DNA of 64,000 nt. Source: Fimbriimonadaceae bacterium (GTDB lineage: Bacteria > Armatimonadota > UBA10988). The number at the start of each line of letters is the position of its first letter. Position 1 is the stretch's first letter. Location of the stretch: assembly GCA_020850355.1 (NCBI GenBank), contig JADZEX010000010.1, forward strand, positions 90,512 through 154,511, written 5' to 3'. Under the pieces are notes generated by a model, which saw only the letters and a program-made list of their open reading frames with translations, ran no database searches and was not told where the DNA came from. A program made the position numbers and the translations under genes. This document shows, piece by piece, positions 1 through 8,902 of the stretch.

Positions 1-1
1 C

Positions 2-769
2 CTGGCCGGCAACCTCGCCGACGCCGTGCGGGTGGTGCGGTTGTGTGAGGCCGCTGGGATCACCCTGGCCGTTAACCAGAACATGCGCTACGACCAGAGC
101 ATCCGGGCCTGCCACACGCTGCTCGCCGGCGGCCACCTCGGCGAGCCAGTGCTGGCGACCATCGACATGCGGGCGATCCCGCACTGGATGCCGTGGCAGG
201 CCGAGCAGGGCTGGTGCACGCTGCGGATCATGAGCATCCACCACCTCGACACCTTCCGCTACCTCTTCGGCAATCCCGACCGCATCTACGCCTCGGTGCG
301 CCCCGATCCGCGCACGCGCTTTGTCCACCGCGATGGCGTTTGCCTGAGCATCCTGGAGTACGGCGACGGCCTGCGCTGCAGCTCCTGGGACGATGTCTGG
401 AGCGGCCCGGCCCGCGAGGGAGCGGCCGAGGCGAAGGGCATCCGCTGGCGCGTCGAGGGTACGCGGGGGATGGCCCTGGGGACCATCGGCTGGCCGGACT
501 ACCCGGACGGCAGCCCCTCGACGATCCAATACACGACGGTCGACGCGGGCGCCGAGTGGATCCAGCCGAGCTGGCCCGAGCGCTGGTTCCACGACGCCTT
601 CCGCGGCCCGATGGGCGACCTGCTGACGGCCCAGGCGACCGGGCAGCCGCCGGCGCTCAACGGCCGCGACAACCTCTGGACGATGGCCCTGGTCGAGGCG
701 GCCTATCGCTCGGCCGAGTTGCACTGCGCCGTGGCGCCGGCCGAACTGCTGGCGGCGGCCGGCGCCTGA
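2..769 (+). CDS. Gfo/Idh/MocA-family oxidoreductase, 5'-truncated by the window edge
   Basis: The reading frame is open from base 2, so this is the C-terminal part (about 255 residues) of a larger protein whose NAD(P)-binding Rossmann domain lies outside the window. Visible family marks are the segment AVNQNMRYD after the first domain and the helix [15 protein letters not shown], typical of the substrate-binding half of Gfo/Idh/MocA enzymes. Members oxidise or reduce sugars, inositols or related polyols with NAD(P) in the cytoplasm; the substrate here cannot be told. It ends 10 bases before a secreted carbohydrate-active protein on the same strand and is probably co-transcribed with it. An internal GTG at 26 is not the likely start because homology-like sequence continues upstream of it. 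Confidence 0.85.
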   Translation: MAGNLADAVRVVRLCEAAGITLAVNQNMRYDQSIRACHTLLAGGHLGEPVLATIDMRAIPHWMPWQAEQGWCTLRIMSIHHLDTFRYLFGNPDRIYASVRPDPRTRFVHRDGVCLSILEYGDGLRCSSWDDVWSGPAREGAAEAKGIRWRVEGTRGMALGTIGWPDYPDGSPSTIQYTTVDAGAEWIQPSWPERWFHDAFRGPMGDLLTAQATGQPPALNGRDNLWTMALVEAAYRSAELHCAVAPAELLAAAGA

Positions 770-779
770 AGGAGCCCCG

Positions 780-2726
780 ATGCTGACCCTCTGGCTGCTG
801 GCCGCGCTGGTGCCGCCGGCACCCGCCCCATCAACGGTCCGCGAACTGCTCGGCGAGAGCGCCGCCGCGGCGGTCTCGCGCTACCAGCACTGGGAGCTCG
901 GTTACCGCCAGGGCCTCGGCCACAGCGACGGTCAGACCTCCGGGCAGTTGGCCTGGGGCGAGAGCGCCTTCCTACGGGATCTGGTGACCCTCGCCGAGCT
1001 GACCGGCGACCCCTACTGGCTGGAGCGCTTCGAAGCCCATTTCGACCGTTGCCTGGCCAGCCAGTCCGACCGCAACGGCGACGGCTACCTGGCCTGGGAC
1101 GACCGCGACTACAGCGTCGGGCTGGTCGAGGTCGGGGCCGTGCCGCCGGGGCTGAGCGTGACGCCGGCCAGCCGGCGCGAGTCAGTCGCCGCCAAGGCCG
1201 CCCAGATCAGCGGCCACCGTTATGCCTTGCGCTGGCCAACTTCGGCGACGCTGCAGGTCGACGACCTGACCACCGGGCAACCCGTCCTGGGGCCGGTCCC
1301 GTACGGCGCGACGATCAGCGTGGACCTGTTTGCGGCCAAGGTCTTGGCCGACGACGTCGCGCTGCGGGCGGCCAGCGGACCGTTGACGATCAGCGGCCCG
1401 GCGCCGGCCGGGGTCCGCGTCGAGGTGCAGACCACCGCCCGCGAGTGGATCGAGTATGTCGTCCACGACGGCATGATCACCTGGCCGTTGGCGCGGTACC
1501 TGGCCCTGGTGGCAGCCGACCCGCAGGCCAGTGCCGCGCGGCGGGCGAAGGCCGAGTTGTACCGCGCCTGGTTCGAGCGGCAGATCCACCATAAGTGGCA
1601 GCGTGCCTGGCGCGACCTGCCGGACGGGGCCGGCGCCTACACCTTCACCGCGGCGGTCACCGAGCGCTATCCCAACTACCTGTTGCCGCACAACCAGTAC
1701 CTGGCGCTGGCTCGGAGCTACCTGGTGCTGGCCGACCTCCCGGGTCTGCCGCAGGCGGCGGCCTACCGGGCCAAAGCCACGGCGATGGCGCGCTACTTCA
1801 AGGCCCATCTGCAGCCGAGCCCCGACGGACAGGGCTACCTCTGGAACTACTGGGACCCGGCCCCCGGCGAGGACGTCCGCCGGTCCGCCGAGGACCATGG
1901 TCATGCCACCATCGACGTCGGCTTCGTGGTCGAGGCGGTGCGCCGCGGGGTGGTCTTCGAGCCGGCCGACGCGCTGCGCCTGGCGCACACCTACACCCGC
2001 GTGATGGCTGGCGACAGCCAGCCGCCGCGGCTGACCTTCCGGGTGGACGGCCAGGGTGAGCGCAAGCAGGCCACCTGGGACGACTGGCTGCTGCTGGGCG
2101 AATGGTCCGAGCCGGCGCTCCGGCAGGCGGTGGCGCTGGGCGGCAGCAACGTGCGCTGCCGGGTGCAACTGCTGGAAGTGCTGCACCGCCTGGGCGGGCT
2201 GACCGCCGCCGATCGCGCGGCAGCATTGGCGGGCAGCGTGGCGCTGCAGACCCAGTTGCCGCTGATCCGGGCCGGCAACGGCGGCTTCGAGGCGGGTCAC
2301 GAGAGCGGACCGTTCGGCTGGACCTTCAGCCGCTGGTCGGAGCAGGCCGGCGAGGGCCGCTTCGAGTGGAGCCGCGAGGCCCACAGCGGGCAGCGCAGCG
2401 CGGCGCTGCTGGGCACGGCGGGCCGGCCCAACCTGGTCCTCGAGCGGGTGCTGGAGGTGGCCGGGCCAACCGTCGGGACCGTCACGGTCTGGTACCGCAC
2501 CAGCGGTGAGCCGCGGCCGTCGCTCAGCCTGATCGCCGACCGCGGCGCGCAGCCGCAGCAGTATGACAACAGCCCGGCCCTGGCGACCAGCGAGGCCTGG
2601 CGGCAGGCCCGCTGGGAGTTCCGAACGCAGCCCGGCGTGCGGGTCGCGCGACTGTTCCTGCGGGCCGCGGGAGTCGGGACGGTCTGGTTCGACGACCTTG
2701 AGCTGACCCTGCAGCCGGCGCCGTGA
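780..2726 (+). CDS. secreted alpha/alpha-helical carbohydrate-active protein with C-terminal CBM-like domain
   Basis: The 648-residue product begins with a short hydrophobic signal peptide (LTLWLLAALVPPAPAP), so it is probably exported. Residues about 20-120 and 230-480 are rich in Trp/Tyr helices (for example ESAFLRDLVTLAELTGDPYW) resembling alpha/alpha-toroid glycoside hydrolases and polysaccharide lyases. From about residue 505 (NGGFEAG) to the end it looks like a jelly-roll carbohydrate-binding domain of the CBM4/9 type, ending in VWFDDLEL. The start ATG follows AAGGAG with good spacing. It lies directly behind the Gfo/Idh gene and ends 9 bases from the convergent beta-mannosidase. I cannot assign a GH family or a catalytic residue; a glycan-binding or glycan-cleaving role is inference. 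Confidence 0.7.
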   Translation: MLTLWLLAALVPPAPAPSTVRELLGESAAAAVSRYQHWELGYRQGLGHSDGQTSGQLAWGESAFLRDLVTLAELTGDPYWLERFEAHFDRCLASQSDRNGDGYLAWDDRDYSVGLVEVGAVPPGLSVTPASRRESVAAKAAQISGHRYALRWPTSATLQVDDLTTGQPVLGPVPYGATISVDLFAAKVLADDVALRAASGPLTISGPAPAGVRVEVQTTAREWIEYVVHDGMITWPLARYLALVAADPQASAARRAKAELYRAWFERQIHHKWQRAWRDLPDGAGAYTFTAAVTERYPNYLLPHNQYLALARSYLVLADLPGLPQAAAYRAKATAMARYFKAHLQPSPDGQGYLWNYWDPAPGEDVRRSAEDHGHATIDVGFVVEAVRRGVVFEPADALRLAHTYTRVMAGDSQPPRLTFRVDGQGERKQATWDDWLLLGEWSEPALRQAVALGGSNVRCRVQLLEVLHRLGGLTAADRAAALAGSVALQTQLPLIRAGNGGFEAGHESGPFGWTFSRWSEQAGEGRFEWSREAHSGQRSAALLGTAGRPNLVLERVLEVAGPTVGTVTVWYRTSGEPRPSLSLIADRGAQPQQYDNSPALATSEAWRQARWEFRTQPGVRVARLFLRAAGVGTVWFDDLELTLQPAP

Positions 2727-2735
2727 CTCCGGTCG

Positions 2736-5063
2736 TCAGGCCTGTCGCGCCGCTTCCTGCACCGCGGCGAGGTCGGCGGGCAGCCGCAGCCGGGTGATCC
2801 AGCCGGCGTACTGCCGCAGATCGAACGGCCGGGGGCCGGCCAGGTAGTGGTTGCAGCCGGTGCCGCCGCCGTCAAGTTGCCACTCGATCCAGCGCATCGC
2901 CCGGACGGCCGACTCCGCCACGCTGCCCAACGTCCGGTGCCCGTGGGCCGGTAGCTCGAACCGCCCGGCCAGCAGCAGCTCGGCGCTGTCCAGGTCGCGC
3001 ACGGCAAACTGCCCGGCGACCGCGCCGCGAGTCTGGTTGACCGCCCGCAGCTCCTGCCGCCCCGCGACCGGCTCGGCCAACAGCAGCAGCGGGTTGCCCT
3101 GCAGCCGCTGCAGGTAGGGATAGGCCAGCTTGCGGCGGTTGTAGTAATCCACAATGGCGTCGGAGAGGATCGGCCAGCCGTCGCGCAGGTTCCACCAGAG
3201 CATGCCGGTCCGCCGCGGGTCGCCGCGCCAGCGCTCCAGGAAGAACTTCAGCGCCTCGGCCTGGGAGATCTGCGAGGCCAGCCAGTAGGCGTCGAGCTCG
3301 GCGGGCACGGTGTCGAACAGCACGCCGATCTGCTTCGCCATCAGCTCGATGCGGTAGTTGTACGAGGTGTCCGCCGGCTGCGGCCGCACGGCGTGGGTCA
3401 GCCACTGCTCGTTGCCCTGCCACGGCCAGAGCTGGTCGGCGTCGCAGAGCGCTTCCAGAGTGGCCCGCTCGGGGCAGCCGTGGTAGCCGATCTCGCTGAC
3501 GAAAAGGGCGTTGGAGCCGGTGTAGGTCGGCCCCTTGAAGTCGTCGCGCGGGCCCCACAGGTGGTCCTCGGGCTTAAGCTGGTTGTGGTTGCCACGACGC
3601 ACCAGCTCGGGGCTGCGGTAGGGCGAGCTGGGCAGGTAAGGTCGGGTGGGATCGAGTCGTTGCAGCACGCCCGGCAGCAGTTGCCGGCTGTAGACGTCGC
3701 TGTTCGGGTCGCGCCCGGAGCCGCTCCAGACATAGGCGTCGTCGATCTCGTTGTTGCCCGCCCAGAGCGCCAGGCAGGGGTGTTGGCGGAGTCGCTCGAC
3801 CTCGACCTCGGCCTCGCGCAGGAGTTGGCTGCGCAGCCCGGTGGTGTGCGGGTAGATGGCGCAGGCCAGCGCGAAGTCCTGCCAGACCAGGATCCCGGCC
3901 TCGTCGCAGAAGTCGAAGAAGGCGTCGACTTCGTAGACGTTGCCGCCCCAGAAGCGCACCATGTTGCAGTGCAAGTCGGCGAGCATCGCGCAGGCGGCTG
4001 GCAGGTGCTGCCGGTCGCGGCTATGAAAGGCGTCCAGCGGCACCCAGTTGGTGCCCTGGCAGAAGATCCGCTCACCGTTGACGACGAAGCAGAAGTCGCC
4101 GCCCTGGTCGTCGATCACGTCCGTGCGCTGCAGCTCGATGGTGCGCAAGCCGATCCGGGTGGAGTGCTCGGCCTGCAGCTCACCGGCCGCGTCGCGGAGC
4201 GTTAGGCGCGCCTCGTAGAGCGGCGCCGCGCCATAGCCGCGCGGCCACCACAGCGCGGCCTCGGCAACCTCCAGGCCAAACTGCCCCCGCAACCCGAGCA
4301 CGGGCCGGGTTTGGCTGGCCGCCACCCGCCCGTCGCGGCACAGCTCGGCGGTCAACTGCCAGCCGTCGAGGCTGCGCTGGTCGGTCGCCAGTTGCCAGTC
4401 CAGCCGCACTCCCGCCCGGGCGCCCGCGGGATCGACCCAGCGGGTGGTCCAGTAGGCCCAGCGCACCCGCGTGGCGGGCACGGCTTCGAGGTAGATCGGG
4501 CGCCAGATCCCCGCCGAGACCGCCCGCGGCATGATGTCCCAGCCGTACATGTGGGGCGCCTTGCGGACCAGCAGCGACTCCCAGTTGCCGGGCGCGGCGT
4601 GCGCGTCGGGTAGCAGCGGCTGGTCGCGCTGCACCAGCAGCGGCGAGCTGATCCGCACCTCCAGGCTGTTGCTGCCGAGGCGCAGGCCATCGAGCCCGAA
4701 GCGGTGGGCGTGCAGCATGTTGTCGGCGCCACCGACCCACTGGCCGTTGAGATAGACCTCGGCGGTACAGTCGATTCCCTCGCACACCAGCTCCACCGGC
4801 GCCGGCGGCAAAGCTGGTAGCTCGAACGCCCGGTGGTACCACCAGGCCCAGGTCTCCAGCTCCCGCAGTTGGTAGATCTGGTGGCCCCGCTGCAGGTCGG
4901 CCGGCAGCAGTCCGGCGCGGATCAGGTCGAGTTCGACATTGCCCGGCACCGCGGCGGGCAGTTGCTGCCAGTCGGCATAGGGACCGCGCTCACCCCACAG
5001 GTCGGCCGGGTCCTGCGGCCCGCAGGTCAGCTCCCATTCGCCGCCCAGGTCGAGTCTCCACAT
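2736..5063 (-). CDS. glycoside hydrolase family 2, beta-mannosidase-like
   Basis: The 775-residue protein has the full GH2 layout: N-terminal sugar-binding jelly roll (about 1-190, with AEVYLNGQWVGGADNMLHAH), immunoglobulin-like domain (about 195-310) and TIM barrel (from about 320). The acid/base motif AGNNEID places the catalytic Glu near residue 439, and FVSEIGYHG places the nucleophile Glu near 524. Both match beta-mannosidases rather than beta-galactosidases. There is no signal peptide, so it should cleave mannosides from imported oligosaccharides in the cytoplasm. The ATG is preceded by a strong AGGAGG. It is the last gene of the operon running left from xylulokinase (10447), 22 bases after the SHOCT-tailed gene. 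Confidence 0.9.
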   Translation of the reverse strand: MWRLDLGGEWELTCGPQDPADLWGERGPYADWQQLPAAVPGNVELDLIRAGLLPADLQRGHQIYQLRELETWAWWYHRAFELPALPPAPVELVCEGIDCTAEVYLNGQWVGGADNMLHAHRFGLDGLRLGSNSLEVRISSPLLVQRDQPLLPDAHAAPGNWESLLVRKAPHMYGWDIMPRAVSAGIWRPIYLEAVPATRVRWAYWTTRWVDPAGARAGVRLDWQLATDQRSLDGWQLTAELCRDGRVAASQTRPVLGLRGQFGLEVAEAALWWPRGYGAAPLYEARLTLRDAAGELQAEHSTRIGLRTIELQRTDVIDDQGGDFCFVVNGERIFCQGTNWVPLDAFHSRDRQHLPAACAMLADLHCNMVRFWGGNVYEVDAFFDFCDEAGILVWQDFALACAIYPHTTGLRSQLLREAEVEVERLRQHPCLALWAGNNEIDDAYVWSGSGRDPNSDVYSRQLLPGVLQRLDPTRPYLPSSPYRSPELVRRGNHNQLKPEDHLWGPRDDFKGPTYTGSNALFVSEIGYHGCPERATLEALCDADQLWPWQGNEQWLTHAVRPQPADTSYNYRIELMAKQIGVLFDTVPAELDAYWLASQISQAEALKFFLERWRGDPRRTGMLWWNLRDGWPILSDAIVDYYNRRKLAYPYLQRLQGNPLLLLAEPVAGRQELRAVNQTRGAVAGQFAVRDLDSAELLLAGRFELPAHGHRTLGSVAESAVRAMRWIEWQLDGGGTGCNHYLAGPRPFDLRQYAGWITRLRLPADLAAVQEAARQA

Positions 5064-5085
5064 TGCATCCTCCTGCCAGGTCCAG

Positions 5086-6228
5086 CTACAGCAGGTCGAG
5101 GATCAGCTGCCGGCGGTCGGCGTATTCGGCGTCGCTGATCAACCCCTCCTGATGCAACTCACGCAGCAGGCGCAGGCGGGCTTTGATGCTCTCGGGGTCG
5201 ACCAGCGAGTGGACTGCCGGCGGTGGGGTGGGCGGGCCGCCCGCTGGTCGGGGCGGTGCCCAGCCGGGGTCGGCGTACTCGGGCCGGCCCGCCTCGGGTG
5301 GGGTCAGGTCGCCAGCGGCCGCCAGCAGCTCCAGCACCGCCTGCACGTTGTCGGGTTGTAGCACGGCGGGCAGCAGTTGCTCGGCCAGGCGGTACGGATC
5401 GGGTCGTCCGGCCGCGGTGCGGGGCAGGTCCAGCGGTGCCAGCAGCAGTCGCTGCAACTGCTCGGTGCGGCCATCGGTCGGGGCCAGCAGCTCGGTCAGC
5501 CGCTGCTCCAGCCGTTCGCGCACGGCGCCGCGCAGCATCGAGTTGCCCGCCGGCGTGCCCGGAGTCAGCAGCCGCCCGTGCTCCAACGCCTGGCGCACGG
5601 CGTCGGCGGGGTTGGCGGCGGGCAGGGCCCACGAGCGCACCTCGGCGAGGTGCGCCAGGAGCGCGTCGCGCAGGACCGACCCGTGAAACGGTTCGACCGC
5701 GCGGGCCGCGCCCGGCAGGCGGAACGCCTCCGGCGGCTCCGGGCAGTGGGCCAGCAGCCCATCGGCGGCCAGGTCACGCAGACAGGCGGCGAGCTGCGCC
5801 GGCTCCAGCAGGCGTTGCCGCACCTCGGCCACCGCCGCCGCCAGCGCGGCCTGTGTGGCTTCCTCGGACGGCTCCTCGCGCAGCAGGGCCACCAGGTTCA
5901 GGCGCCGTTGTCGCGGCTGCTCGGACGCCAGCCGGTCGGCCAGCCGGTGCTCCCAGTTCTTGTCCAGCACGACCCGCTCGAGCGCCGTGCCGAGCAGCTC
6001 GCAGAGCGCGTCGGCGGCGATACTGCCAGCAACCTGCGGCTGCAACGCCGGGAGCAGCGTGGCGGCCAACGCCACCAGCGCGTTGGCCGTCTCGGCGACG
6101 ACCGCATACTCCTCGGGGCGGGCCGCCAGCAACTGCTCGCTGAGCTGGTGCGCCTCGACCCGTAGCCCGTGGCTGTTCAGCGGCGGGCTGGCGGCGGCGT
6201 GGAAGACTTCGATGGTCACGGGCAGCAT
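5086..6228 (-). CDS. uncharacterised protein with C-terminal SHOCT motif
   Basis: This is a 380-residue, Leu/Ala-rich, mostly helical protein without signal peptide or membrane segment. The last 35 residues (IKARLRLLRELHQEGLISDA, then EYADRRQLILDLL) are a clear SHOCT motif, a short C-terminal helix pair found on many unrelated bacterial proteins and thought to mediate oligomerisation. A Pro-rich linker (about 320-345) separates it from the body. The remainder is not recognisable to me. The ATG lies one base after the stop of the heparinase-like gene and uses GGGGAG inside that gene, so translation is probably coupled. Its place inside a glycan-degradation operon is unexplained. Confidence 0.75.
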   Translation of the reverse strand: MLPVTIEVFHAAASPPLNSHGLRVEAHQLSEQLLAARPEEYAVVAETANALVALAATLLPALQPQVAGSIAADALCELLGTALERVVLDKNWEHRLADRLASEQPRQRRLNLVALLREEPSEEATQAALAAAVAEVRQRLLEPAQLAACLRDLAADGLLAHCPEPPEAFRLPGAARAVEPFHGSVLRDALLAHLAEVRSWALPAANPADAVRQALEHGRLLTPGTPAGNSMLRGAVRERLEQRLTELLAPTDGRTEQLQRLLLAPLDLPRTAAGRPDPYRLAEQLLPAVLQPDNVQAVLELLAAAGDLTPPEAGRPEYADPGWAPPRPAGGPPTPPPAVHSLVDPESIKARLRLLRELHQEGLISDAEYADRRQLILDLL

Positions 6229-6229
6229 T

Positions 6230-8839
6230 TCACGCTCCCCGCCGCCAGGCCACGATGGCCGTCGGCGCGGCCCGGTGCGGGCCGGGGTGCGAGCGCTGCG
6301 GATGCCCCGTGGCCTGCGCCCGACCGGTGGCGTCCAGGCCGAAGCCGCCGGCCTCCACCGTCGTCAGGCGCTGGCCCTTCCCGTCCACCGTCGCTGTCCG
6401 CACGTGATAGGGCGAGACGCGGCCGTCGCCATGTGTCACCAGCACCAGATCTCCCGGCCCAACCCGCAGGGGCGCATCCAACACCAGACCGTCTGCCTCA
6501 ATGGCCGTCACGGCCACCGTGGCCGGATCGGCCCGCCAGGACTGCTGGTCGACCCGCAGCTCACCCGGACCGACCAGCCACACCGCCAGCAGGCCCTGCT
6601 GGTCGGCCTGCAGGACTGCCGCGGCGCCGGTCGCGAGGATCTGCCGACCTTGCCAGACAGCCTGCAAGCCCTGCGGTTGCAGCAACAGCAGGTCCTGCCG
6701 CTCCGGCCGCTGGCAACGGACCTCAACGGCCGCCAGACAGGCCGGCCAGGCGAGGCGCTGGGCGGCCACCCGCGGCTCGCCGGGGTGGGGCTCCAGGATG
6801 CTCAGAAAAGTGCTCGCCGTCGCCTGACGTCGCCAAAGCAGGCCCGGCATGGTCGCCTCGGGCAGCCGCCGGTCGTCCTCGCCAGCGTGTCGGATGGTCG
6901 GCGCCCGGGCGCTGATCACCTGGTCACCCGGCGCGGTGCAGAGCGTCGCCCGCAGCCCCGCGTCGGCGACCTGGAAGTCGGCCGTGGTGGCCGCCGTGGC
7001 CGTCGCGCGGCGCAGGTCGGACAGAAAGGCGTAGGCCAGGTGCGGCTGAGTCGCGGCCTGCAGTTGCGACTCGGCGGTGGGCAGCTCCGCCGGCACACCC
7101 GCCGGCAGCAGGCTGGGCAACGGGCTGCCCGGCGCCAGGGAGAGCTGCAGCGTCGCCGGCTCGTCCGGCGGGCCCCACAGCAAGTAGTCGTGCTGCTGCC
7201 CGCCGACCACCTCGAAGCAGTCCACCAGGTAGGCCGCGCGGTCGTCCAGGCCGACCTGCAGCACGGTCCGCCGGTAGGTCTGCGCCCGTTGCGGGTAGAC
7301 CTCCGGATTGTCGACCGACACCCCGCCCAGGGCGCCGTCGTCGGGCAGCCACCAACGCAGGTTGCCGTCGGTCGGCAGCGCCGCGTTGCCGAGGGCCTGC
7401 GGCTGGCCATCGATCACCACCAGATTGTGCGACAGGCTGGTGATGGTCCAGCCGCGCCAGGCGGTGTGGGTGTAGCCAAGGTCCGGCAGCCACTCGCGGC
7501 CGCGGGCAAACAGGTTCAGCGCCAGCCCATCGCCATGCTGGTGGCCGTAGCCGCCCGACCAGGTCAACCAGGCCTGCTGCTGCGCGGCGCCGCGCCCGCG
7601 ACCGAGGCAGGCCTGGCCCAGCGCCCCCAACAGCACGCTGCGCGACTGCTCCAGTGGCGGCCCCTGCTCCAGGGCCCAGGTATCGTGGACCGGCAGCCGG
7701 CGTCCATTGGGCAGCCGCAGCGCCGCCAGCGCCGCCAGGCTGCGGGCCAGCGCCGGCAGGTCGCGACGCAGGTCCAGGTCGGTCAAGCGGTCCTGCCCGG
7801 CCGGCGGCTGCCAGGTCGGCGGGTCGCTGTAGCCGCGGCTGTAGAGCTGCAACAGCTCGAGGTTGCCGAGCACCTGCTGCTGGTAACTCGGCGCGCCTTC
7901 GGACCAGGCGCCGTCACGGTAGAACTGCGTCGCCATCAGCCGTTGCAGGCGCTGCAGCGGCTCGTGAACATAGCGCGGCTCGCCCAGCACGCGGCCCGCT
8001 GCGACCAGGTTCCACCAGAGCACCGGGCTCATGTTGCCGTAGTCTTCGCGATTCGCCAGCACCTGCTCGCAGGCGACCTGGAGGAACTCCTGCTCGAACC
8101 GCCGACGCGCCGCGGCGGCGCCCTGCGGCAGCGCCTCCCAGGCGGGGTCGTCGCGCAGCAGGTCGTAAGCCCGCAGCAGCGCCACCGGCACGTCGGCGTA
8201 GGCCCACCAGTACCAGCGCGCGGTGCGGAAGTTGCTGCGAAACTGCTCCGGCGGCACCTGCCCGTCGTAGATCACCTTCGGCTGAAAGGGGTAGTCGTAG
8301 TGGAAGCAGTACCGCGGGTAGACCGCCGCGAACTGGTCGAGCAGGGTCACCGCCAGCGTCGCGACCGCCGGGTCGGGCTGCACAAACGCCAGTTGCGCCA
8401 GGGCCAGGGCCTGTCGTTCGAGAAACTCGCGCTGCTGGTAGTCACGCCGCGCTTCGAAGAAGTGCCGGTAGCCCTTGGCGTTCTGCCAGTAGGGGTACTC
8501 GACCGTCTCGCCGTTCGGCGCGACATGCCGCTCGACGCCGCTGGTGGGGTACTGCGGTGAGGGGTAACGGTGGCCGCAGTAGCGACACCTCGCCTGGCCC
8601 GGCGCGTGCAGGTCCCAGTCGAGCTGGTCCTCCTGTTTGCCGCCGCTGCAGTTGGCGCAGCCGACGAAGAAGAGCCCGCTCTGCGTTGGCACGAGCTGGC
8701 GCAGGGCCGCTGGTGAGAGCGCCCGCACGGCGGCGGTGGCGTTCCGCAGGCGCGCCAGGTCGCCAGCCCCGACCTGGGGCGGCAACTGCGGCGCGCCGAG
8801 CGCGCAGACCACGGCCATCGTCCAGAGCGCCGTCGGCAT
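6230..8839 (-). CDS. secreted heparinase II/III-like polysaccharide lyase
   Basis: The 869-residue protein carries an N-terminal signal-like segment (MPTALWTMAVVCALGAPQLP), an alpha/alpha-toroid of about 400 residues and a long beta-sandwich C-terminus. The joint holds the heparinase II/III hallmark GGYGHQHGDGLALNLFARG followed by PDLGYT. An early pair of CxxC-type elements (FVGCANCSGG and CRYCGHRY) probably binds a metal. The family cleaves uronic-acid-containing polysaccharides by beta-elimination, outside the cell or in the periplasm. It sits between xylulokinase (63 bases upstream) and the SHOCT gene (1 base downstream), in line with uronate and mannose glycan use. The exact polysaccharide (heparan-like, alginate or plant) cannot be read from sequence. 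A closely spaced SD for the ATG is not obvious. Confidence 0.8.
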   Translation of the reverse strand: MPTALWTMAVVCALGAPQLPPQVGAGDLARLRNATAAVRALSPAALRQLVPTQSGLFFVGCANCSGGKQEDQLDWDLHAPGQARCRYCGHRYPSPQYPTSGVERHVAPNGETVEYPYWQNAKGYRHFFEARRDYQQREFLERQALALAQLAFVQPDPAVATLAVTLLDQFAAVYPRYCFHYDYPFQPKVIYDGQVPPEQFRSNFRTARWYWWAYADVPVALLRAYDLLRDDPAWEALPQGAAAARRRFEQEFLQVACEQVLANREDYGNMSPVLWWNLVAAGRVLGEPRYVHEPLQRLQRLMATQFYRDGAWSEGAPSYQQQVLGNLELLQLYSRGYSDPPTWQPPAGQDRLTDLDLRRDLPALARSLAALAALRLPNGRRLPVHDTWALEQGPPLEQSRSVLLGALGQACLGRGRGAAQQQAWLTWSGGYGHQHGDGLALNLFARGREWLPDLGYTHTAWRGWTITSLSHNLVVIDGQPQALGNAALPTDGNLRWWLPDDGALGGVSVDNPEVYPQRAQTYRRTVLQVGLDDRAAYLVDCFEVVGGQQHDYLLWGPPDEPATLQLSLAPGSPLPSLLPAGVPAELPTAESQLQAATQPHLAYAFLSDLRRATATAATTADFQVADAGLRATLCTAPGDQVISARAPTIRHAGEDDRRLPEATMPGLLWRRQATASTFLSILEPHPGEPRVAAQRLAWPACLAAVEVRCQRPERQDLLLLQPQGLQAVWQGRQILATGAAAVLQADQQGLLAVWLVGPGELRVDQQSWRADPATVAVTAIEADGLVLDAPLRVGPGDLVLVTHGDGRVSPYHVRTATVDGKGQRLTTVEAGGFGLDATGRAQATGHPQRSHPGPHRAAPTAIVAWRRGA

Positions 8840-8902
8840 GCCCGCGGCTGGCTCCGCTCTCCCCCTCTTGCCCCACTCGGCCGCCGCTGCTGGCGCTGCC
8901 CG

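Noticed and set aside
5855..8560. Long open frames antisense to the heparinase, large LamG, wall-operon and glycosidase genes (several of 500-900 codons, for example 24367-27066 and 55375-57549)
   Set aside because: They lie opposite genes with clear motifs, their translations are Arg/Gly/Pro/Ala-rich without domains, and long antisense frames are expected at this GC content.
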